Positions 1-12,046 of a stretch of 64,000 nt of DNA are shown here, piece after piece. The notes under the pieces were generated by a model. It saw nothing but the letters and a program-made list of their open reading frames with translations, was not told the DNA's origin and did not search any database. The translations under genes and the position numbers were made by a program. Origin of the DNA: Chrysoperla carnea (lineage: Eukaryota; Arthropoda; Insecta; Neuroptera; Chrysopidae); NCBI RefSeq assembly GCF_905475395.1, contig NC_058337.1, positions 117,732,368 through 117,796,367 of the forward strand, given 5' to 3'. How positions within the stretch are numbered: the first letter of the stretch is position 1; every line of letters begins with the position of its first letter.

Positions 1-3
1 CAT
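1..3 (-). CDS. Start codon of a further desaturase copy, rest off the left edge
   Basis: Only the ATG (CAT on the plus strand) lies in the window. The next ~830 bases are a close copy of the DNA upstream of the desaturase start codon at 8786-8788: in both, the CAT is followed by the same tttgtctatttaaaatg. By homology this is the initiator of another minus-strand acyl-CoA desaturase whose body lies left of the window. The coding sequence itself is not visible, so the product is inferred only from the paralogous flank. Confidence 0.6.
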
Positions 4-835
4 TTTGTCTATTTAAAATGTTTAACTTTTAAATGTGGCCAATGGTTTGATTTTAATATAATGTCTATAAAAAAGAACAAACATACATAAATCACAGATT
101 ATCAAATTTTGAAATATTTTTTTCATTCGAAAATATTTTACAAAATTTACGCCCACCTTTATTTGCCTATAATATTTCTTCAAGCGAATGGCCGGTCACT
201 ATTTTCAGTTTGAAACCGAAACTAAACGTTTTATTTGATTTAAAAAAAACTCAGGGGATCATAGTTGTATCAATTAAAAAATTAAAAAATGAAGTAGTGA
301 AGTGAAGTTTGTGTTTTTTGATTTTCCAATCCGTTTTCGAAATATAAAATATAAAGGTGGACACTTTTTGAAAAATGACCATGTAGAAAAAAAGTAAGCG
401 ATTTATATACCTTTGAGTAAGATTAATTTCCTTTAAATTTTATGATTCATGATAAATAAAAATATGTATTTACCATCTTGATATTAATTTTTTTTTTTTA
501 ATATGGTGATAGTGTTTTTAAACTAAATCGTTTTTCTTCAGCTCCGTTCCACTATATTTGTATATCCTGTATCATGTAGCCCAGTAGAATTTCACGTATG
601 CTTTTCTACAGAAAAACTTTTCGTATATTACTTTTAATGAAAATTGAAAATTCACTATACTTGTTCGTCAAAATTGCACTTTTATGCAAATTTAATATTC
701 AAATTTAATCAATTATCGTTCGAAAATTATAAAAGCTATGTACATAAGGTCGCGGATTTAACTCATTGCATTAAAATATTAATTTATGCTGTAATTGTAT
801 GACGGACCGCAAAATAGTTATATTTTTATTGCTTT
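4..835 (-). promoter_or_regulatory. 5' flank of the off-window desaturase, duplicated block copy 1
   Basis: This block aligns over its whole length with 8789-9620, with small indels, and more weakly with 15806-16970, so it is the upstream region of a desaturase copy. A candidate 5'-UTR exon donor is kept in all three blocks: minus-strand AAGATG followed by GTAAAT, last exon base at 474. A candidate acceptor (TTTTAAATAG, plus 9-10) sits six bases from the ATG. A leader exon followed by a ~460-base intron is therefore plausible, but transcript evidence is absent. Similarity stops near 830. Confidence 0.4.
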
Positions 836-1695
836 CGTTTCCAAAAACAAATTCTGGAAATGTTTTCGTATATTATTTTAGTATTCGTCATCTTCAGGTA
901 TTTTGGCGTTGTAAGAAACGCGGTAAGGACCGCTTAAGCGGTCTATAACGATTTTTGACATAACCGTACTATACATCCACTGATAATAATTTCTCAAACA
1001 TTATTATCAGTTGCATTAATAGCAGCTTTTTGTAGCCATTAGAAATATTTATTGGGATAAGTTTTAGAACGTTTCCTGGGGGGTTTCAAAAACTACGACC
1101 AAAAGTCATTTTTGGTACCTATTATGAAAACATTTGCTACCTATTATGAAAACATTAAGCGATCCTTTGCTTAGTGTAGAACAATTTATTCAAGGAATCA
1201 AATGAGACTAATAATAGAAGTTTTATGCTCTGTTAGAAAATCTCTTTTAATATTTTTGCCCATCATAGGGTTAAGACGATCAAAATAGTGTTAGGTAAAT
1301 GAATAAAAAATGATTCCATCGAATTAGTTTTTCACGAAACTTTTGAATGAATTCAAGGGCAGAAGCAATCGTTTATGATTAATTCAGCTCCATAGAAAAT
1401 ACGGTTAAACCAATTATCTTATAACTAATCGGCCAAGTTATGACATATATGATCAGGGAATCGTCGTAAGCTGTTATCCAAGATCCTGATGTTTTAATTA
1501 AATTTTGTAACGGGTTGTCCGATTTTTAATTAATTTTAAATCAACATAAACTCATTTAAATATTGCAATGTGTATTTACTTATTATATGTTAATCAATTG
1601 TTAGAAAACATTTTCCGCTTATTAATGCAATATCAATTTGTTTTATTATAATTCCAACAGAACACAATAAATACGCACTATGATATTTACTACAG
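836..1695. other. Intergenic, nothing recognised
   Basis: AT-rich spacer between the duplicated 5' flank and the foldback element. There is a short direct repeat near 1115-1155 (gcacctattatgaaaacatt-like) but no ORF with recognisable homology. Confidence 0.4.
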
Positions 1696-3170
1696 TAAAT
1701 AAGCCGGAAATTACCATCAAATGTGGAAAAGTGGTGGAACAGCTACGATTTCAAAAATTTTTTGTGTACGTATTCCTTAGACCTCTAGGAACATTCAGCC
1801 GCACTAACCTTGGCATTTGAAACAAAACTGAGAAAGTTAGGGTAGTTTTCCCATCCCCAAATTGTAACAGTGAAAACAAATCAATATTTCACCTCAAAAA
1901 TCGTCTCCCGAGGGCTTTCGAGGTCACTGATCATGAATTCAAGGTTTAAAAACAACTGAAAATGGTTGCAACCCCATTGAAACTACCCCTAGAAGTGACA
2001 ATAATTAAAAAATTTTGAAAATTTTGAATTTGACCTCAGAAATTATCTTTTTGCGGTTTTTGAAGTCGTTGATAATGAATTTGAGAGTAAGAAGCAACTG
2101 AATGTAGTTCCAAGCCACCCCTAAAATCCACCCCTAGAAGATACAGAGATAAAATTTTAAATTTTTAATCAAATATGGTCTTTGGGGGAGTTTTTGGCAT
2201 CGCTGATCACGAATTCAAGGTCAAAAAGTAACTTGGATGGTTGCAACCCCATTAAAACTACCCGAAAGACGACATTCGAGGAGAGAATTCAAATTTAAAA
2301 TTTTATCTCTGTCACTTCTAAGGGATGTTTTTATAAGGATGCTGTGACATTTAGTTATTTTTTGACCTCAAATTGATGATTAGCGACTCCTAAAACTGCA
2401 GAGACAATTTCTGTGGTGAAATTCAGTATTTTCAAAATTAATTTATCATTGACATTTCTAGGGGTAGTTTTAATGGGGTTGCAACCATCCAAGTTACTTT
2501 TTGACCGTGGATTCGTGATCAGCGGCCCCAAAAACCCCCCGAAAGACGATATTCGAGGAACAATTTTAAATTTTTTCTCTGTCACCTCTAGGGGTGGCCT
2601 TTAGGGGTGACTTGGGACTACATTCAGTTGCTTCTTGCCCTCAAATTTATTATCAATGACTTCTAAAACCAGAGAGAGACAATTTCTGGGGTGAAATTCA
2701 GAATTTTCAAATTTATTTTATCATTGACACTTCTAGGGGTAGTTTTAATGGGGTTGAAACAATCCTCAATTGCTTTTTGACCTTAAATTTGTGAACACGA
2801 AACCTAAAAGCTTCACGAGACACGATTTCTGAGGCAAAATTTTGAATTTAATAAAGGTTTTGTCTCTATCACTTTAAGGGTAGTTTTATTGGGGTTGCAA
2901 CCATATTCAGTTGCTTTTTAACCTTGAATTCATGATCAACGACCTCAAAAACCCTCGGAAGACGATTTTTGAGTTGAAATATTGATTTGTTTTCACTGTT
3001 ACTATTTGGAGAGTTTTGGGGATGGGAAAACTACCCTAACTTTCTCAGTTTTTTTTCAAATGCCAAGGTTAGTGCCGCTGAATGTTCCTAGAGGTCTAAG
3101 GAATAAGCACATAAAAAATTTTTGAAATCGGAGCTGTTCCACCACTTTTCCACATTTTCCGGCTTATTTA
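1696..3170. mobile_element. Large foldback element with repeated internal modules
   Basis: The ends are inverted: TAAATAAGCCGGAAA on the left and TTTCCGGCTTATTTA on the right. The inverted similarity continues inward for ~280 bases, including GTGGAAAAGTGGTGGAAC against its complement near 3140. The interior is made of diverged modules of about 135-150 bases (marked by aacccc-attaaaactaccc and tctaggggtagttttaatgg). About three point one way in the left half and about five the other way in the right half. It has no coding capacity, so it is a non-autonomous foldback-type DNA element. Open frames at 2355-2604 belong to these modules and are not genes. The superfamily is not assigned. Confidence 0.75.
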
Positions 3171-3371
3171 TTGCACTAATTAAACAATTTTGAAATTGAT
3201 AAAAAAAATTTTTAGTTTTCTGTTTTATCGATTTACAACACGATTTACAACGAACACATTAGTCAACAAATATTTATAGACTTTCGCATACGTATTTCTA
3301 CTTCTCATTATTTTTCTACTTCTATGGAACCTTATCATCTTAAGGTCATAAAAGTTCTAAGAAAAAAGTTT

Positions 3372-3384
3372 TTTATTTTTTATT
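3372..3384 (-). terminator. Poly(A) signals of desaturase 1
   Basis: Two overlapping-range AATAAA hexamers on the minus strand (3372-3377 and 3379-3384), about 90-100 bases after the stop codon at 3474. Confidence 0.5.
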
Positions 3385-3473
3385 TACAACATTATTTGGA
3401 AACAAAATAAATTCCAATTTACAAGGTAGGTATTCAAATAATTAACTACTATTCCAACCCTTTATAACTGATT

Positions 3474-6400
3474 TCAATTTTCAATTTTTGCAAAACTTTT
3501 ATTGTCATCAGATTGCTCGTGATCACCCCAACCCCAAATGGCTGTTGGATGTGATCCATCTCCTGTTCGTTTAATACGCTTCCGAATCAAATCATCTGAT
3601 ACAGTTTTCAATTCATAAGCCCAACCAATTTTAGCAAATAGTTGCAATAATACCATCGTTGGATTTACAAGGAAACCACTTAGTTCGCTGGCCCTATAAT
3701 CCCACGGAAATGTGTGATGGAAATTATGCCAAGCCTCACCCACAGTCATTATTGAGGCAATTAAACTTTCGCGTCCGCTACTACGCCTAGAAAATTATTA
3801 AAATCATCAATACAATGCAAGTTTTTATTTATTTGAGCATAATTAGTAATTTAGAATAGTAAACATACGTACCTGTCATATGGTTGGGTGCCCCAAATAT
3901 GTGCCCAACTATTTACCAACATTGCTGTTTGTAATGAAAATATGTAACGGGAACATACACAGATAAACCATGCATTTTTAAGGGTTTCATTCCAAAAATA
4001 CCAAGGGATTATTATTGGTAAAAGAAAGCAGAATACGAACAACAATTGGAAGTAATATCTAAAACAAAAGAGAATAAATAATTCGAAAAATTCAGACCGA
4101 TCTTAGCTACATTAATCAATTCTATGCCTATTGGCCGAGTATTTTCCTATATATACTAAAAACGTGAAAGTAAGGATGTTTGTTTGTTTGTTACGCTATC
4201 ACAAAAAAAACTACTCTAATGGAAAACACTAACTGAAACTGTAGCTCATACATCAGAATAACACATGAGCTATAATTTATAAAGAAATATATATTTTTTT
4301 TTTTTGAAAATAAAATTAAATCTGATATTATACTGCTCCATCTATGACCATCATTTTGAACCATAAATTAAAGATTTTTGTAAAAATTTAAAATAGTACA
4401 TGTAAAACAATTCATGATCATCTTTTCTGATATACTCCTCAACGAATTATGACTATTTAACACTGAACAAAATTTTGCATATACTTTAGCTGTGTAAAAC
4501 AATCCTTTCTAGTGTTATGGAAGGGGGATAAGTAAAATCAAGAGAGGTGGAGGCTATAAAGCGGTGGTTTTTACTTTTAAGCCAGTGAAGCGAGCGGGTA
4601 TCAAGCTAGTCTACGAACATAGTCCAAAGAAATCGTTACTAACATTTATGAAGGAAAGATAAGGTTAATGATTCTATCAACCACAAAAGCATTAATTACG
4701 CTGCTTGAAAACAATCATTGATAAATCGCTTAGTATGAAAAGATCCAAGACCTATGCTTTATAGACTTCAAGCAAGTTTTTGATAACATAGACAGGCAGT
4801 TATTGAGGCTTATGCTTTCAACAATCGGCTTACCATCGGATTTTATAGATATTTTTTTAAGATATCTTCTAAATATATATAAGCGGAATACCATTGATAG
4901 ATTGATTCATCACGAGATTTCTGAAACTGTACATCTGGTTAACTTAAAATTAAGCATACTCATTTCGCGTTGTAGACGCTTACTTAGAACAGATTTTTGA
5001 AAATTCCACTCCTAAGGGGATGAAAGAGGGGATGCAATCATGTATATGGAAATCTCATGTCAATAATTTTATAGACAAATACAGATCAACGCACAGTGGC
5101 GTATTTACGTATACCAAATTTCCGGATAAAATATAATGAAGAGATTTTTATGCCCAAAATTGATTAAAAAAACTATTTAGACAATATTTTAATTTTGGCA
5201 ATATTAAAAAAAATTCTTAATTCATATTCGTCTTCATCATATTTTTCTTCAAACCTAATTATTCCATTTTCTTAATCAATTTTTCAATTTTTTTTAATTT
5301 TGAGCCCTTTTTTCTTATCTATGCTTGCTTTTGTTTCCACGTAAGGTGATTTTGGAATTATAAGTTACCAATGTCCGCTAGAAAACTGCTTGCTCCTTTT
5401 TTTGACTTTAGACTTAAGCTATTTTAATCTCTATCGTTATCTTAAACTTAAAAGAAAAGGCGCAAGTTCTCTCATGATTTTTTTTCATAAACATGTTATA
5501 GAATACTTAATCTTTGTCCTGTTACAACAAATTTCACCGGGCAAAAAGAGGCCCTATACAGAACGCCTTGAGTTTGATAAATTTAATGAACAAAAGTAAC
5601 TTTTTTTAACAGCAAATATTAATAACAAATATCCCTATATATTGTAAATATGAAAGTAAGCATGTTTGTTTGTTTGTTTGTAACGCTTTCACGCTAAAAC
5701 TAGCGAATGGTTTTTAATGAAACTGTACAGCAATATAGCTGATATATCAGAATAACACATGAACTATAATTTATAAAGATATATTTAAAAAAAATAAAAA
5801 AATTGAATTTCATTTGATATTTACCAGTTTTTAAATTTTTACATAAATCTTTAATTTATGGTTCAAAATGATGATTATAGATCTATCATCATCATTTTGA
5901 ACCATAAATTAAAGAAATCTGTAAAAATTTAAAATAGTAAATCTCAAACAAATCATGGCCTACTATTCTACTATTCTGATATACTCAATGAATTATGACT
6001 ATTTTACATTTAACAAAACTGTGTATATCAAGAGAGAGAGGGTGGAGACTATAAAGCGGTGGTTTTTACTTTTAAGCCCAGTAAAGCGGGCTCATATCAT
6101 TCTAGTTTAATTATATTAATAGAAACATAAAAAAAAAAAATAATAATAAATAAAGCAAAGTCCTTCGTCTTCAATATAAAAAAATCCTTACTTAATTGCA
6201 CTGACAAACACCGTAAACATTAATTGAATGACACGGTAAATAGAGAACGGGTTTAAAGAAATAGTTGAGTTTTCTGACTCTTGCCAAAAAAAAAATCGGT
6301 CTTATATTCTGTGCGTAATTTTTGTTTTGTTTGTTTAGTATAGGTTAGAATTGATTAGCTGGAATTCGGTACTATTGAAATTGAGATTTATAAACTTAGT

Positions 6401-8788
6401 TACCTTATTTGAAATTTAAGTAATGGGTCATTTTTTAAATCAGAAAAGTCAATCAATTTTATTTTTTCCACATACTGTGGATGTCTTTCAACCAGTATCC
6501 AACCTATATGCGAATAAAATACCCCACGTCTGGAATTGTGTGGATCAGCATCTGTGTCAGTATATTTATGGTGTATTCGGTGATCTCGACACCATCGATA
6601 TACCGAACCCTAAGAATATGAAAATAAATTCTACGTATCGACTTTTACACCAGTCATTTAAAAAAACGATCTTGAACCCTCATAAATTTGGATCACAATT
6701 TGTTTTTCTAGAATTTTATAGGAGTACTTCATAAAGGTACAAAAATCCGTCAAACTTGGCGGTGATTTCTTCCCCCGCTCCCTCAAATATAATTGTACTT
6801 TACCACTTCAATGCAGAGAGAAAAATAATATCTTGATTGTTTTTTGTCTTGACTTTTAATTGTTTCGCATTATTTGAAAATTTAAATTATCGCACGAGTT
6901 AAACGAGTAACATACTAAAGGACATACAGGGTTGAGTATCGATTACACAAAAAACTTATTTTATAAATTATAAATTAATAATAAATACCTATTTCTTTAA
7001 TACTTTTTAATTACAAGCTTCTCGAAAATGCTAACAGACACCTTTTTTTGTAGTAAACTGAGTGAACTTGCTTTTGAGTGTTTTTGTTTTTGTAAAATTT
7101 TGATACTTGCCATAGGTTTTGAGAAATGTACAAATAATGCGTTTTTGGAATAAAACACCCTTTGGCAGGGAGGGGGGATGGTAAGTGTATCTAACAATCT
7201 CCCAACTTGAAGTAATTTTTGTAATACTATCCTTATAGAAAAAAAATTGTTTTCCAAATTTTTGCGATGTTTCCACAAAATGACTGGTTTATTCACAAAA
7301 ATTGGATTATGTAATTTACCTGAAATGAAAGAGTCTGACAAATCACTAGTATTAATTTTAACTGCCAAGTAGCTTTATATGCACGATGTGACCATAAACG
7401 ATGTGCTCCAGCTGTAATAGCAAATAATGATACCAAATGTAAAGCAGTTCCTGAAAATTTTAAAGCATTATTTCATTGAAATAAAGTTAACTTTTAACAC
7501 AACCTATTGTACAGTACCTCGGGTCATTTGAGCTTTGGATCATTATCGTTTCGTGATATATATTAGTCAATATGACAAGACGAAATTCACAGGAAAATGG
7601 AAGTTAAGATTTTAGTCTTAAAATAAATACTTTTACTATGTACTTTATTGAAATTTATCAAGTGGACTATTGAGCTCGTGTGTTTTAAGTCTCATTTTAC
7701 CTGCAACACTTATTTTGGTGCGTATTTTGCTATTTCAGCTTTCATATCTCAACTTGAAATATAAACATAAAACATTCAATAAGTAAAATTGAATAGTTAC
7801 ATAGTCATGTACCCTGGATCAAAGAAAGTATTGTAATCACCACATGATACTACTATATTAGCATTTTATAAGTAGAAAAGAAGTCTATATTGGCCTGAGC
7901 CAGTAAAAAAACTCTAGATGGTGCTTTTACTGGACTTTCGTGGAAGAAAATTTATATACGAGAATTCATTTCTCTTATAAATAACTAAGAGAAATCAAGG
8001 TTTTCAATGTTTCGTATACAATCTTTGATGATGTACTTTTGAATAGACTGTAAATATTACATGCTAAAGACAGCGTCTTTAAGTATAATTGGTTGGGAGA
8101 CTCTTGAAATAAAAATTTTTGATTCATAGTACATTATTGTCGTTTACCATAAGAAGATTAGACTATTTTCATTGATTCAATGATTCATAGCTAAATTATT
8201 AGCATAATAAAGTCAGCGACACTTGAATAAAACAACGCCACGGGACACCGACTGAACTGTAGAAGCAAATTTTGTTTTAAGATTTCGTACTAAATTGTTA
8301 ACTGCATAAAATTCAAGTTTGCAGAGAATTCTAGGCATAAAATTGAAAATAGATTGCCAAAATGCCAATTTTGAAACTTTTTAAGCTTAAAATTTGGGAC
8401 AAACAAAATTAGTTAATAGTGTTGTCAACAAGATTTGCCATAATCATTGCTCACGTAAAATCAATATTTGGCTTTCTATAATTTATAATTTATTCCTTCT
8501 AAAAGTTTGGGTTATGACCATTCCTGCTAGGTACTACACTCTCTCTTACTAATATGACTTACCAAAAATAGTTGTTAATAATTTAGCTGATGTAAATGAT
8601 AAATATATTCCATAAACTGCTTGAATATGGAATAAACTTAAATATACAATAAAACCCCACCGATATTTGTATTTTCGTTCTTCAGGAAGTTCAATCTCAG
8701 TTTCCTCTTTCGACAAGTTACTACGAAATATTTTTTCATATTCATTTTCATTTAATACATATTCAACTTGGGTTGAATTCGGTGACAT
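3474..8788 (-). CDS. Acyl-CoA desaturase (first desaturase family), copy 1
   Basis: Five coding exons on the minus strand: 8788-8563, 7450-7320, 6609-6404, 4058-3873 and 3786-3474 (226, 131, 206, 186 and 313 bases), all with GT-AG introns, giving 353 residues. It should introduce a double bond (commonly delta-9 or delta-11) into fatty acyl-CoA at the ER membrane, using cytochrome b5 electrons. All di-iron boxes are present: HRLWSH (92-97), RDHRIHHK (127-134), NSWAH (237-241, with the Asn and His that bind metal in stearoyl-CoA desaturases) and HNFHH (270-274). Four membrane segments and cytosolic ends are expected for the family. The start MSPN is shared with the paralogues. Oddity: GEAWHN replaces the usual GEGWHN before box 3. 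Intron 3 (4059-6403) is swollen to 2345 bases by two Helitrons and a retroelement fragment. Regioselectivity cannot be read from the sequence. Confidence 0.93.
4145..4609 (+). mobile_element. Non-autonomous Helitron, copy 1
   Basis: It starts with TCCTATATATAC and ends CTAG followed by T. Near the 3' end the segment gccagtgaagcgagcggg matches the terminal hairpin region of copies 2 and 3. Diagnostic interior text shared with those copies includes gtttgtttgtttg just after the start and gcggtggtttttacttttaa before the end. It has no TIRs, target duplication or ORF. It lies in intron 3 of desaturase 1. Confidence 0.75.
4640..5000 (+). pseudogene. Non-LTR retrotransposon reverse transcriptase fragment
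   Basis: Reading from about 4754 the frame gives FIDFKQVFDNIDR, followed by a stretch ending in LPSDFIDIF. FIDFK-x-FD-x-(I/V)-R is the conserved first catalytic region of LINE-type reverse transcriptases (the A motif carrying an essential Asp). An upstream TIIDK-like segment lies in another frame with stops, so the copy is broken. It sits directly after the 3' end of Helitron copy 1, inside intron 3 of desaturase 1. The clade (Jockey, I, R1 or other) cannot be told from this piece. Confidence 0.65.
5096..5600 (+). mobile_element. Possible hAT-like element end
   Basis: It begins CAGTGGCGTATTTACG, resembling the ends of the elements at 16982 and 56336. A matching right end was not found, so the extent is a guess. 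The rest of this intron stretch is AT-rich and shows nothing else. Confidence 0.3.
5632..6105 (+). mobile_element. Non-autonomous Helitron, copy 2
   Basis: It runs from TCCCTATATATTG, preceded by A, to CTAG, followed by T, the A|T insertion rule of Helitrons. A hairpin AGCCC-agtaaagc-GGGCT lies about ten bases before the end. Unlike copies 1 and 3 it carries an internal inverted duplication at ~5832-5932. It lies in intron 3 of desaturase 1, in the opposite direction to the gene. Confidence 0.8.
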
Positions 8789-9620
8789 TTTGTCTATTTA
8801 AAATGTTTAACTTTAAAATGTGACCAATGGTTTGATTTTAATATAATGTCTATAAAAAATAATAAACAAACATAAATCTCAGATTATCAAATTATTTTAT
8901 TTAAAATCTTTTTATTCGAAACTATTGTACAAAATTTACACCTTTATTTGCCTATAATATTTCTTCAAGCGAATGGCCGGTCACTATTTTGAGTTTGAAA
9001 CCGAAACTAAACTTTTAATATGACTAAAAAAAACCCAGGGGATCATAGTTGTATCAATTAAAAAGTTAAAAAATGAAGTAGTGAAGTTTGTGTTTTTTGA
9101 TTTTCCAATCCGTTTTCGAAATATAAAGGTGGGCACTTTTTGAAAAACGACCATATAGAAAAAAAGTAAGCGATTTATATACATTTGAGCCAGATTAGTT
9201 TTCTTTAAATTTTATGATTCATGATAAATAAAAATATATATTTACCATCTTGCTATTAATTTGTTTAAAAAAAATATGGTGACAGTGTTCCTTTTTAAAC
9301 TAAATCGTTTTTCTTCACCTCCGTTCCACTATATTTGTATATCCTGTACCATGTAGCCCTGTAGAAATTCACGCGTGCTTTCCTTTCCTTTTCTTTTCAG
9401 AAAAACTTTTCGTGTAGAACTATTAAATGAAAATTGAAAACTCACTATACTTGTTCGTCCAAATCGCACTTTTTATGCAAATTTAATATTCAAATTTAAT
9501 CAATAATCGTTCGAAAATTAAAAAATCTGTGTACATAAGGTCGTGAAGTTAACTTATTGCATTAAAATATTAATTTATGCTGCAATTGTATGACAAATTG
9601 CAAAATAGTTATAGTTATTG
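8789..9620 (-). promoter_or_regulatory. 5' flank of desaturase 1, duplicated block copy 2
   Basis: This aligns with 4-835, with small indels, and less closely with 15806-16970. The candidate leader-exon donor (AAGATG|GTAAAT, minus, last exon base 9246) and an acceptor AG at 8794-8795, six bases upstream of the ATG, are both kept. Such persistence suggests a 5'-UTR exon or promoter. The block lies between the start codon and the spacer leading to desaturase 2. Confidence 0.4.
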
Positions 9621-10137
9621 TCGTAGGAAAATTTAAAAAAGTTAGACCCGACTTAATAAAGCAATCTAATTAAATAAAGTGTCTAGTTAAATCAATTATT
9701 GTTTTATGATGGTCACCTCTAAGTTCTACAGTGACACCTACTTCGTTTAACGAGTTTGAGTGGTCTGTGAATGCATAAATCTTTCTATTTTTTTTCATAG
9801 CGACATCTTCGGAATAAGGACTCAAATCGAAATTTGGCAAAGAGTTTTTCATTTGTCTTGATCAACCTAATTTACTTTTGTAATTTTCTGCTATCAATAA
9901 TAGAACACCTGTATACATGACAAATTTATTTATAATTTTTGTTATCTCAAAAACAAAGAAGTATTCCTGTAGGATGCTATTTTTGGATAAAAATTATTAA
10001 TTAAAGTCAGCATGGGAAGCAATGAGTTCGAGAAAAATAGGTATGATATCACACTTTGTTTTACGCCACCGAGCTTTCTTTGATTAAATCAAAACTTAAA
10101 TGTTGTATTATAATATGATCCAGTCATCTTTGGGTTT
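9621..10137. other. Intergenic, nothing recognised
   Basis: AT-rich spacer. A 60-codon open frame at 9670-9852 on the minus strand has no recognisable homology. Confidence 0.35.
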
Positions 10138-10858
10138 CACGTCGGAATCTTACGAAATAAGCTGAATTTTTGTACAAACCTTAATTTGGTTACAAATGTT
10201 TTCTCAAAAGTGACATATGGTTACGTGTCAGCGTCCTTGGATATTCATGGTCAAAGATAGCGATAATCAACATTTTGATTATCACACCTCGTTTCCTTTG
10301 CCTTTCTTTAATCGTACTAATATTTATTTTAAAAGTTGTAGAACTCTATTTATAGATACACTATTTATAAATTTTTATTATTAAATAATAATTTATGCAG
10401 TATTTAATCAATAATTAAGTGAAATAACCGTGTAATAAACAGGGTTAACCGTGCATCTCAGTCAATTATGCGGTTTTTTTCCATAATTATTCATTAAATA
10501 TTACATAAATAATTATTTAATAATTATATTTGTAAATATTGCCCCAGCACTGAAATACGTTAAGCTGCGCGCTCCGTCTTCTGCACCTTCTATTTAAAAT
10601 ACGACCCAACGTAAAAAAATATTTTCCAGCAAAATTTGTACAGATTTTTATCTTCTATAACTTTTATAATAAATGTTAATACGATTGAAGGCAAAGACCA
10701 CAAGATGTTCTAAAAAAACTAATTTTTGCTGATCTTTGACTTTAAATATCTAAGGACGCTAACACGTGACCACATGTGACCTTTGAGACAACATTTGTAC
10801 TATCAAAATTTCGTTTTGTAAATATTCAGCTTATATTGTTTGATTCCGAGATTGACCA
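10138..10858. mobile_element. Snapback inverted-repeat element between desaturases 1 and 2
   Basis: The left arm (~10138-10420) and right arm (~10480-10858) are imperfect inverted copies. Examples are ggttacgtgtcagcgtcctt on the left against aaggacgctaacacgtgacc on the right, and aataagctgaattt against aatattcagcttat. The loop between the arms is about 60 bases. No ORF is seen, so this is a non-autonomous foldback or MITE-like element. Confidence 0.65.
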
Positions 10859-12046
10859 CTTTTTTTTTACTGAAATGATCGAGTTAAGGTAGTACGAACG
10901 CCAGGGCAAGTTAAGACCAGTGGTTTAAATTATTTATACATTATTTTCAACATGATGATGAATTTGGTTATAACAAGGTTTTCGAAATATCGAAAGCTAA
11001 ATGATTATACAAAATTTTTAATTTTCGATGTATTGAAATTTACTCCAAATATCGAACAATGTTATTCTTACTTTTTGTCTTATATTGTCAAGTTATAACA
11101 TAATTTACCATCAAAATGAAAAAAAAAAAAATTTTTTTCAATTTATGTCACCACTACCTTGCTCATACATCCTTAATTAGTCTGTCACAATGGGTTTTTT
11201 TTTCCAATAATTTATTAAGGTTTAAACCAATTTACATAGTTTTTTTTTAATTTCCATCGACTAGTTTTGGCGAAATCTGTGAAAACATATCATCCATCTA
11301 AGATTTTCTCATAAAACCAATGTTAAATATGCCTACTTTCAAAAGTCATTTATGTGTTTAATAATCGGACAACCTCCCCTTAAATTTTCAAAATTAGTTG
11401 AGACTTAGTCCAACTTCATATAGAAAAAATCAACCCTTATTAAAAATTTCTCTAACGCTCCTGCATCCTTAATATTAAATTAATTTGATATTCTGTCTAG
11501 TCTGCAATACGTCAAATACCAATTTTCGTTTCTCAATTTGTTTTTGTATTTTAATAGAGAATTTTACACTCTTTCTTAAGTCCGTCACAGAAAAATCCAT
11601 ATTAGCTGCACAATCTGTTTAAAAAAATAAATATTCGAAAAACAAAACAAAGTAACATTAAATGAAAAATTAATTCATATTTTGTTTTCACATATAAGTA
11701 GGCCAGCGTTTCCTCATGGAACTTCTTGTTAGTGAATTATATTAAGGGTTAATTATATATTTTCACAATTTTATTGACTATTTTGAAAAAATGCTGGGAT
11801 TACAGTACAAACGGTGAAATTTAGATCAAAGATTACGGTTTCGTAGAAAATTACTTCGGTATAATTAAAAATATATTTCCTAACTTTAAAAAAAAAAATC
11901 ACCGAAAAAGAGGTCTAATGAAAGAATAATGAAAGAAATTTTAAGGTCTAATGAAAGAAAAATGTCTGAAAATTATTTCTTTTTTATTTAAAATATTTTT
12001 GGGAATATATTATAAGATCCTAATTACAGGGTATACAAACAATTAA
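10859..12046. other. Intergenic and 3' flank of desaturase 2
   Basis: AT-rich with homopolymer runs. A minus-strand AATAAA at 11983-11988, 59 bases after the desaturase 2 stop, is the likely poly(A) signal. Nothing else is recognised. Confidence 0.45.
11983..11988 (-). terminator. Poly(A) signal of desaturase 2
   Basis: An AATAAA hexamer on the minus strand shortly downstream of the stop codon at 12047. Confidence 0.45.

Noticed and set aside
2355-2604. Overlapping frames on both strands
   Set aside because: They lie within the module array of the foldback element at 1696-3170.
1696-3170. CRISPR-like repeat array
   Set aside because: Modules are long, diverged and in both orientations within inverted ends, and the genome is eukaryotic.
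6423-6734. 103-codon plus-strand frame
   Set aside because: It is the antisense of exon 3 of desaturase 1; the minus strand holds the HRIHHK box.
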